Program-made: the position numbers and the translations under genes | Shown here: piece by piece, positions 58,335-64,000 of the stretch | How the letters are laid out: each line of letters begins with the position of its first letter | How positions within the stretch are numbered: the first letter of the stretch is position 1 | Notes under the pieces: model-generated | What the model was told of the DNA's origin: nothing | Seen by the model: only the letters and a program-made list of their open reading frames with translations | Database searches by the model: none | From: Vibrio chagasii | Lineage (GTDB): Bacteria > Pseudomonadota > Gammaproteobacteria > Enterobacterales > Vibrionaceae | Assembly (NCBI GenBank): GCA_041879415.1 | Contig: CP090851.1 | Location: 1,736,001-1,800,000 of the forward strand | Reading direction: 5' to 3' | DNA length: 64,000 nt

Positions 58335-59114
58335 ATGTTACGAACCGCTTCAATACTTCCCCTCTTGCTTGTTAGCCTCTCGTTTAAAGCGGCAAGCACA
58401 CCACTGACTTGGTTAGATAGAGCCTTCATAGAAACCGCGTTTTATAACGTGGCACTGCAACACGAATACTCCTCAGGAACAAAACCACTAGCCAAATGGC
58501 AGCAACCGATCAAAATTTGGATTAACCATCGTGTCGGCGATAAAGAGCTTCATCAAGAACTCGCCGAACTGCATATCCAGCACTTAGCTCAAGTGACTCA
58601 ACACCCCATTTCACTCGTCAATAAAGAATCTGAAGCGAACGTTAAGTGGATATACACCAGACAAAGCAAGTGGATTTCGGAATCCAAACGAATACTCAAT
58701 CTCAAATCGACCAAACACCTAAACAGTGCGATTTGCACAGCAGGCTATCGAACTAACGCAAAAGGTGAAATTGTCTATGCAGGAATCATTATTCCTGTTG
58801 ATCAGGCTAGGTCACGAGGAAAACTTGTCGCCTGTATCGTAGAAGAAATCACACAAGTTCTTGGGCTTCCAAATGATTCAGATACAGCCTACCCTTCCAT
58901 CTTCAACGATCATACGCCAGAGGATCTACTTTCACCGTTAGATGTGGTGCTACTTCAGTTACTCTACGAACCAGAGTTAAAACCTGGGATGACCAAAGCA
59001 CAAGTAAAACCCATTGTGCGAAAAATTTTGAAGAGGTATCAAGAGACGGGTGTACTTAAACGGGCACCAAACACTGCACAGCAAGCACCTTTGTATCAGT
59101 TGATTGGATATTAG
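58335..59114 (+). CDS. DUF2927-family exported protein
   Basis: The 259-residue protein has an N-terminal signal ('RTASILPLLLVSLSFKAAST'). The body matches DUF2927, with the C-terminal signature 'CIVEEITQVLGLPNDSDTAYPSIFNDH' and 'LSPLDVVLLQLLYEPELKPGM'. In this family a Glu in the 'EE' motif and a spaced pair of charged residues suggest a metallopeptidase-like fold, but no full HExxH is present. The function is unknown. The ATG at 58335 has AGGAGG 6 bases upstream. It lies 49 bases after sapF, probably in the same transcript, and could be a periplasmic accessory of Sap (inference). Confidence 0.8.
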   Translation: MLRTASILPLLLVSLSFKAASTPLTWLDRAFIETAFYNVALQHEYSSGTKPLAKWQQPIKIWINHRVGDKELHQELAELHIQHLAQVTQHPISLVNKESEANVKWIYTRQSKWISESKRILNLKSTKHLNSAICTAGYRTNAKGEIVYAGIIIPVDQARSRGKLVACIVEEITQVLGLPNDSDTAYPSIFNDHTPEDLLSPLDVVLLQLLYEPELKPGMTKAQVKPIVRKILKRYQETGVLKRAPNTAQQAPLYQLIGY

Positions 59115-59170
59115 TACGCGAGATAGTAGTTGTGTTACTTGGGGAACGCTGCAACAGCAAACAGGATTAA

Positions 59171-59196
59171 AGCGTTGCCTAACAGAAGGCAACGCT
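59171..59196. terminator. Hairpin between the DUF2927 and DUF2750 genes
   Basis: The perfect 9-base stem AGCGTTGCC / GGCAACGCT has an 8-base loop. The T run is weak on both strands, so efficiency is uncertain. It lies between convergent genes. Confidence 0.6.
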
Positions 59197-59218
59197 GACT
59201 TATGATGTGACGAGAAGA

Positions 59219-59608
59219 TTAACGCTTAGCAGCCTGTTTCTTCAGCTCAAAGTCGAATTCATCAGGGAACAGGATAACGCCTTCTTCTTGCTCATTAGGG
59301 AATACAACCACAGCAAGTTCATCGTCTTCTAGACCATTCGTCCAGCGGCTGTGCCATTTGTTTAATGAGATAGACTCAGCCTTACACTCAGCCCAGTCAC
59401 CTGTCGCCCATGACTCAGCAAACTCTTGGTTTGGCCATACAGGAACGCAGTCTTCGTCTTCTGTGTTTAGCATTACACAACCGTGCTCATCGGTTAAGAT
59501 CCATACTTCACGGTTTGCTACGATTTCTTTCACACAGTACTTTAGGCGTTGCTCACCCGTGTACTTATTGATTTCAGCGATTCTTTTATCGTCTAGCTGT
59601 GTAGTCAT
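59219..59608 (-). CDS. DUF2750-family small protein
   Basis: The 129-residue soluble acidic protein fits DUF2750: 'RLKYCVKEIVANREVWILTDEHGCVMLNTEDEDCVPVWPNQEFAESWATGDWAECKAESISL' and the Trp-rich middle. The function is unknown. It has a good RBS (AGGAAAT, 6-7 bases upstream). It is a single gene upstream of the ppaC terminator on the same strand. Confidence 0.82.
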   Translation of the reverse strand: MTTQLDDKRIAEINKYTGEQRLKYCVKEIVANREVWILTDEHGCVMLNTEDEDCVPVWPNQEFAESWATGDWAECKAESISLNKWHSRWTNGLEDDELAVVVFPNEQEEGVILFPDEFDFELKKQAAKR

Positions 59609-59711
59609 CTTAATTTCCTACTTTAGTCAGTAACTTTACGCTTAAAGTTATTTTATGCAGAGTGATTTTAACTGCAAATATTATCGATGAAGAAAAGTGC
59701 TTACTTCAAAG

Positions 59712-59740
59712 AAAAACGCCTGCTAAGTTAGCAGGCGTTT
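59712..59740 (-). terminator. ppaC terminator
   Basis: The perfect 13-base palindrome AAACGCCTGCTAA / TTAGCAGGCGTTT lies just after the ppaC stop. The minus-strand reading continues with a T run (TTTTC). Confidence 0.88.
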
Positions 59741-59757
59741 GTTATTAAGTGACTTGA

Positions 59758-60663
59758 TTAAACAAGCTCACCTTGTAGCCAAGGCCAGCCTTGCTTCTTA
59801 CGGCTTAATGTATTTTCCATCATTAGCATGCCGTCTTTTTCGTGCTTAACCAATTTCTCAGCCCACTCACCTTTGTAAAGTAGACGAGTTTGAGCTGTAG
59901 TGATGTCAGTAAGCATTACAGCAGCGAATGCTAGACCGTCTTTCTCACAACGCTCTTCAAGATCCGCTTCAAGTGCTTCGATCATGCCATCTACTTGCTC
60001 AAGAGTCGCAAGCTCAACTTGACCAACAACAACATCGCGACCGTTGAATGGGTAGCCTTTAAGGTCTTTTTCTACTAGCTGTGCAGCAGATAGGCCTTCA
60101 ATGTTTGTTTTAGCAATTAGAAGTGCTTTGATGAATGCATCAACGTCGTCTACGCCAGCGATTTCAGCAAGTTCAGCAACCGCGTCTTTGTCTTTTTGAG
60201 TACAAGTTGGAGATGCGAAACCAACAGTGTCTGAAAGGATTGCAGACATCATTAGCTTAGCGATTTGTTGAGAGATAGCGTGACCTTCAATCTTGAACAT
60301 GTTGAAAAGTACTGTGTTAGTACAACCAACAGGCCAGATCCAAGCTTCCATTGGGTTAACTGTCATCACGTCGCCTAGACGGTGGTGATCGACAATACCT
60401 AGGATCTCTGCGTCAGCAACATCGTCTGGTGCTTGTGCTAGATCTGAGTAGTCTACTAGCCAGATTTTCTCACCAGCAACAGAAGTACGAAGTTCTGGCA
60501 TTTCTGCACCAGCAACTTCAAGAATGTGTTGAGTTTCGCGGTTGATCTCGCCTTGGCGAATTGGTGTCGCTTCCTCGCCACGAGCTTTAAGAAGCTCTGT
60601 TGCAACTAACGCACTACAAATACTGTCACTATCAGGGTTTTTGTGACCAACAACTAAAATCAT
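59758..60663 (-). CDS. ppaC: Manganese-dependent inorganic pyrophosphatase (family II)
   Basis: The 301-residue cytosolic enzyme has DHH and DHHA2 domains. Metal ligands lie in 'VVGHKNPDSDSICSAL' (His, Asp, Asp), 'LVDYSDLAQ' and 'GIVDHHRLGD'. The C-terminal 'SRKKQGWPWL' carries substrate-binding basic residues. It hydrolyses pyrophosphate and needs Mn or Co. The ATG at 60663 has AGGAAG; a longer frame to 60726 is unlikely. It is divergent from a putative manganese transporter, which makes a metal-linked gene pair. Confidence 0.94.
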   Translation of the reverse strand: MILVVGHKNPDSDSICSALVATELLKARGEEATPIRQGEINRETQHILEVAGAEMPELRTSVAGEKIWLVDYSDLAQAPDDVADAEILGIVDHHRLGDVMTVNPMEAWIWPVGCTNTVLFNMFKIEGHAISQQIAKLMMSAILSDTVGFASPTCTQKDKDAVAELAEIAGVDDVDAFIKALLIAKTNIEGLSAAQLVEKDLKGYPFNGRDVVVGQVELATLEQVDGMIEALEADLEERCEKDGLAFAAVMLTDITTAQTRLLYKGEWAEKLVKHEKDGMLMMENTLSRKKQGWPWLQGELV

Positions 60664-60806
60664 GTTTCTTCCTATTACACTAACAATTACGACTCTACCT
60701 ATAGAGCCTCTCTTTATTAGGCACACTTTACCTTATTTTTTTAGTTTGGTCATGTTTCGTCGATTTTCCCCACTTCAAGAATAGAGAAAAAACCCAAGAA
60801 TGCAAT

Positions 60807-60821
60807 TGATAATTATTATCA
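60807..60821. promoter_or_regulatory. Fur-type box (perfect 7-1-7 palindrome)
   Basis: TGATAAT-T-ATTATCA is an exact 7-1-7 inverted repeat of the Fur consensus core. It lies 45 bases before the transporter ATG and 144 bases before the ppaC ATG on the other strand, so the divergent promoters may share it. Mn-responsive repressors of the Fur or MntR type can use related palindromes; Fur is the simplest reading. Confidence 0.85.
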
Positions 60822-60865
60822 TTCGTATATATTAATCTTTAGACACCTATTTTTGAGTAACACCT

Positions 60866-62080
60866 ATGGATCGACTAATCTCATTTTTACCAAGTAGTAG
60901 CACTGCGAAAACCACTCAGTTTTCACTCTCTTTCAAGCGACTGCTTTTGCCTATTTCACTTGCCGCTCTAGTTGCAGCACCGGCTACGCGAGAGCTTACG
61001 GTAACCACCTTATCTGACGCGTTCTGGGCCGTGTCTTGTTATGTTGCTCTAACCCTGGCGGTCTATCACTGGCTAGCTCTCTACATCAACAAAGACAACG
61101 TATTCAGTAAGTTGGTCCATCAATCTCGCTCCAACCAAGTTGTATTTGCCGCTCTGATGGGTGCGCTGCCCGGTTGTGGTGGTGCTATCGTGGTAACCAC
61201 ACAATTTATCTCAGGTAAGCTCGGTTTCGGTGCTGTTGTCGCTGTGTTGGTGTCCACTATGGGCGATGCAGCCTTTCTACTCATCGCCAGCGAACCGAAA
61301 ACAGGCCTCGCTATGATGGCAATGGGTGTCATCGTCGGTACGGCTTCAGGCCGAATCATCAACCTATTCCACGCCGATGACTTTTTACGCCCTAAACAAG
61401 TTGAGAATAATGAACCTGTTAGAAGCTGTTCATCGCAATCACAAGACAAAGAAGCCGTTTCTAAAAAAGCGATCAATTTGCAAGGTTACTTGTGGTCAGT
61501 ATTGATTATCCCAGGCGCTGCGGTTGCCCTACTCGGCTCATTTCAAGTCGATGTCAATCAACTGCTCGCTTTACCAGAGATGTCGATGGAATGGCTTGGC
61601 GCTATCTTGTTGATTAGCTCGATGTTTTTGTGGGGACTCACACGTGAGATCAAAGACTACAAATCAGCGGTAAGTGAAGACGAAAAATGTCTAGGATCTC
61701 ACCCGCTACAAAAAACAGCACAGGATACGAACTTTGTTACAGCCTGGGTCGTGGTTGCTTTTCTGTTTTTTGAGTTCGGTTCTGTGATAGCAAATGTTGA
61801 TTTTGCGACGCTATTCTCAAGCTGGGGAATGATGCTCCCCCTGGCTGGGGTCCTGATGGGTTTGCTACCGGGCTGTGGACCACAATTATTGGTGACTAGT
61901 CTTTACCTTTCAGGCGCACTTCCTCTTTCAGCTCAGGTAGGCAATGCAATTTCAAATGATGGTGATGCCCTGTTCCCTGCCATTGCGATGGCACCTAAAG
62001 CCGCACTGGTCGCGACCTTGTACTCCAGTGTACCCGCTCTAATCTGTGCGTACGGTTATTGGTTCATTTTCGAGATTTAA
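60866..62080 (+). CDS. Putative manganese transporter (ArsP_2-type membrane protein)
   Basis: The 404-residue inner-membrane protein has about ten or eleven helices and an internal repeat: 'FAALMGALPGCGGAIVVTTQFISGKLGFGAV' near residue 95 matches 'AGVLMGLLPGCGPQLLVTSLYLSGALPLSAQ' near residue 330. Both halves carry the PGCG motif and a following 'GDA(A/L)F' segment ('TMGDAAFLLIAS', 'SNDGDALFPAIA'). This fits the ArsP_2 family (formerly DUF2899), which is often annotated as a putative manganese transporter. Cys and Asp in the repeats could bind the metal. The perfect Fur-type box upstream and the Mn-dependent PpaC gene opposite support a metal role; direction of transport is unknown. Confidence 0.8.
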   Translation: MDRLISFLPSSSTAKTTQFSLSFKRLLLPISLAALVAAPATRELTVTTLSDAFWAVSCYVALTLAVYHWLALYINKDNVFSKLVHQSRSNQVVFAALMGALPGCGGAIVVTTQFISGKLGFGAVVAVLVSTMGDAAFLLIASEPKTGLAMMAMGVIVGTASGRIINLFHADDFLRPKQVENNEPVRSCSSQSQDKEAVSKKAINLQGYLWSVLIIPGAAVALLGSFQVDVNQLLALPEMSMEWLGAILLISSMFLWGLTREIKDYKSAVSEDEKCLGSHPLQKTAQDTNFVTAWVVVAFLFFEFGSVIANVDFATLFSSWGMMLPLAGVLMGLLPGCGPQLLVTSLYLSGALPLSAQVGNAISNDGDALFPAIAMAPKAALVATLYSSVPALICAYGYWFIFEI

Positions 62081-62290
62081 ATCTTACAGCTCGATAGGTC
62101 TCTATTAGGTCGGTACTTGGTATCGACCTTTTTGCTTTCTCGTACTTTGTCATCCTAACCACCACTTACAGCCGCTCTTATCTAAGGACAGACTCTAACC
62201 AGTAAGCTTCTCATTCCTCACCTCTCAATACGCTTCTAAACACGCCACACCGATACTTTTCTGTAAATACAACTTAGATAGCTAAAAAAC

Positions 62291-62328
62291 AAAAAGCCCC
62301 TGTAAGAGTGCTTACAGGGGCTTTAATT
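62291..62328. terminator. Bidirectional terminator between transporter gene and torA
   Basis: The perfect 14-base stem AAAGCCCCTGTAAG / CTTACAGGGGCTTT with loop AGTG has a T run on the minus strand (torA side) and TTTAATTT on the plus strand. Confidence 0.92.
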
Positions 62329-62359
62329 TAAACGTTTATCTCAGAACTTAAGTCGAAAC

Positions 62360-64000
62360 TTAAGATACTTCGATTGGACCGCCGAATGAAGTTACTGGAG
62401 GCAGTTTGCCTTGGAACTTCTCGAAGTCTACCAAACATGTGTTTGCTGACGTCGCTTGAGCTAGCTCAGAAGTACCGATGTCTTGAGTCAGTGTGTTTGG
62501 ATCGCCGTATGTATCTAGCGCGCCCACTTTCTCGTTGATCGGACCGTACCAAGCACCTTCTTCGATACGTACAACACCAGGAGCGTAGCTATCCATTAGA
62601 ACAGCACCTGCTAGTAGTTGACCACGGTCGTTAAACACACGTACTACGTCACCGTCTTTGATGCCTTTCTTCTTAGCATCAACTGGGTTGATGTAGATTG
62701 GCTCACGGCCTTGTACCGCGTAAGTCGCACGCCACTCTTCAGATTCACACATCTGAGAGTGAAGACGCTTGTCTGGGTGACAAGATTGTAGCCAGTACGG
62801 GTGTTTATCAGAGCCTGGACCACCGTGTGAACGTTCAGATTTCTCGAACCACATTGGGTGTTCTTGACAGTGCTCGTAGCCCATGTTGCCAACAGTACGG
62901 CTTGTGATTTCGATGAAACCAGAAGGTGTACCTAGTGCGTTGATCTCTGGATCTTCACGGAATGAAGCGTGACGAGTCCATGGCTTACCTTTACCGAAGT
63001 CTAGGAAACCTTTTTCCCAGAACTCAGCGAACTCAGGCATTTCGAAGCTGCCTTCGTTTGCTGCGCGACATTCGTCGTACAGAGATTTAACCCACTGCAT
63101 TTCGTCCATACCACGCGTGTAATCGTCGTAACGACCCCAACGCTTAGTTAGGCTAGACATGATCTCGAAGTCAGTCTTAGACTGGAACAGAGGATCCACT
63201 AGTTTGTGCATAGCGATCAAACCACGACCAGAGTATGCGCCGTAACCATCGATATCGTTACGTTCCCACTGAGTACATGCAGGAAGCACGATGTCAGAGT
63301 GACGACAAGTTGCAGTCCAAGCGAAATCAACAGCCACTACAGTTTGTAGGCTCTTGAATGCTTTACGCATCTTGTTGCGATCTTGGTGGTGGTGCCACGG
63401 GTTGTTACCACTGAATACCATCATCTTGATATCAGGTAATGTTACCGTTGCGCCATTCGCTTTGATCTTCTTACCAGGCTCTAGCAAGCTATCAACCCAA
63501 CGAGCAACTGGGATTACGCGGCTGTAACCGTTGTAATCTGTGTTTGTGTACTTAGGCTTCTGACCTTGGTCGATGTTCAGCGGGAAAGAACCCGGAGCAG
63601 CGAAACCAGTTGAAGATACACCGATACCTGAGTAGTGGTGACCGTAAGAGATACCACCGCCAGGTAGACCGATTTGGCCAACCATTGCCGCGATAACTGC
63701 ACACATCCAGTAAGGCTGTTCACCGTGTTGTTGACGCTGGATACTCCAACCAACAAGAATCTGTGTACGACCGTTAACCAGCATCTTAGCGAAGTCACGG
63801 ATAGAATCCGCGCTAGCGCCACAGATAGCAGCAGCCCACTCAGGAGTCTTCTCAACTTTATCTTTCGTTTCACCTTGAACGTACTTGATGAAGTCTTCAA
63901 AACCTAGACAGTAAGTTTCGATGAACTTCTTGTCGTATAGACCTTCATTGTAAAGTACGTGAGCAACACCAAGCATGAACGCCACATCAGTTTGTGGGTT
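62360..64000 (-). CDS. torA: TorA-type periplasmic TMAO reductase (N-terminus beyond window)
   Basis: The frame is open from the right edge to a stop at 62360. It gives about 546 residues, the C-terminal two-thirds of a bis-MGD molybdoenzyme. '[11 protein letters not shown]', '[16 protein letters not shown]', '[14 protein letters not shown]' and the C-terminal '[16 protein letters not shown]', '[18 protein letters not shown]' and '[18 protein letters not shown]' follow E. coli TorA as I recall it much more closely than they follow TorZ. The N-terminal Tat signal and molybdenum-ligand serine lie outside the window. It would be the main periplasmic TMAO reductase. Whether torC and torD are adjacent cannot be seen. 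Confidence 0.9.
   Translation of the reverse strand, partial: NPQTDVAFMLGVAHVLYNEGLYDKKFIETYCLGFEDFIKYVQGETKDKVEKTPEWAAAICGASADSIRDFAKMLVNGRTQILVGWSIQRQQHGEQPYWMCAVIAAMVGQIGLPGGGISYGHHYSGIGVSSTGFAAPGSFPLNIDQGQKPKYTNTDYNGYSRVIPVARWVDSLLEPGKKIKANGATVTLPDIKMMVFSGNNPWHHHQDRNKMRKAFKSLQTVVAVDFAWTATCRHSDIVLPACTQWERNDIDGYGAYSGRGLIAMHKLVDPLFQSKTDFEIMSSLTKRWGRYDDYTRGMDEMQWVKSLYDECRAANEGSFEMPEFAEFWEKGFLDFGKGKPWTRHASFREDPEINALGTPSGFIEITSRTVGNMGYEHCQEHPMWFEKSERSHGGPGSDKHPYWLQSCHPDKRLHSQMCESEEWRATYAVQGREPIYINPVDAKKKGIKDGDVVRVFNDRGQLLAGAVLMDSYAPGVVRIEEGAWYGPINEKVGALDTYGDPNTLTQDIGTSELAQATSANTCLVDFEKFQGKLPPVTSFGGPIEVS

Noticed and set aside
60866..62080. Arsenic permease reading of the Fur-box gene
   Set aside because: The family name ArsP_2 is historical; no arsenic genes are near, and the Fur-type box and Mn enzyme neighbour favour manganese.
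1..64000. CRISPR arrays, tRNA genes, insertion sequences or prophage genes
   Set aside because: No spaced short repeats, cloverleaf genes, transposases, integrases or terminal repeats could be identified by eye.

Overview
The window looks like chromosomal DNA of a marine gammaproteobacterium of the family Vibrionaceae, most likely Vibrio. This is a family-level inference from gene content and arrangement: pspF next to pspABC and sapABCDF, a torYZ locus plus a second torA, a ToxR-type membrane regulator, pqiABC, a DUF1289 protein, a YnjBCDF cluster and moderate GC. No rRNA, tRNA, insertion sequence, prophage or CRISPR array was recognised.

Region 1 (1-12,100) is the accessory part. It holds the N-terminal ~1,714 codons of a giant secreted DUF11-type repeat protein (cut by the left edge), a divergent regulator made of two head-to-tail copies of an XRE-GNAT-like unit, and two tandem paralogous multidomain surface lipoproteins. 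Region 2 (12,300-19,320) holds a stand-alone HD-GYP protein, pqiABC, a LysR regulator divergent from a SnoaL-like protein, a HAD phosphatase and a small Trp-rich protein. Region 3 (19,460-23,620) is torYZ (pentaheme cytochrome and periplasmic molybdoenzyme) followed by a NifW-like small protein. Region 4 (23,750-31,000) is mixed housekeeping: an M14 carboxypeptidase, a PilZ protein, a LysE exporter, a DEAD-box helicase, several small conserved proteins and a META-domain lipoprotein.

Region 5 (30,267-34,365) is a ynjBCD-type ABC importer with a ynjF-type CDP-alcohol phosphatidyltransferase. Region 6 (34,440-42,670) has a translationally coupled methyltransferase/pseudouridine synthase pair, a chemoreceptor, an NSS sodium symporter, cardiolipin synthase and metC. 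Region 7 (42,780-44,215) is an overlapping gene pair: a ToxR-like transmembrane winged-helix regulator and a small membrane-anchored partner. It resembles the ToxR/ToxS, TcpP/TcpH and VtrA/VtrC class and is the best candidate for an undescribed sensory system here.

Region 8 (44,325-50,192) has tag and an RND efflux operon with two adaptor lipoproteins and no outer-membrane channel. Region 9 (50,350-59,110) is the envelope-stress and peptide-transport block: pspABC with a sigma-54-type promoter, divergent pspF, then sapABCDF and a DUF2927 gene. Region 10 (59,219-62,080) pairs a manganese-dependent inorganic pyrophosphatase with a divergent putative manganese transporter preceded by a perfect 7-1-7 Fur-type palindrome. 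The right edge cuts torA, a second TMAO reductase. Many reading frames have an in-frame upstream extension; starts were chosen by Shine-Dalgarno position, signal peptides and family length.
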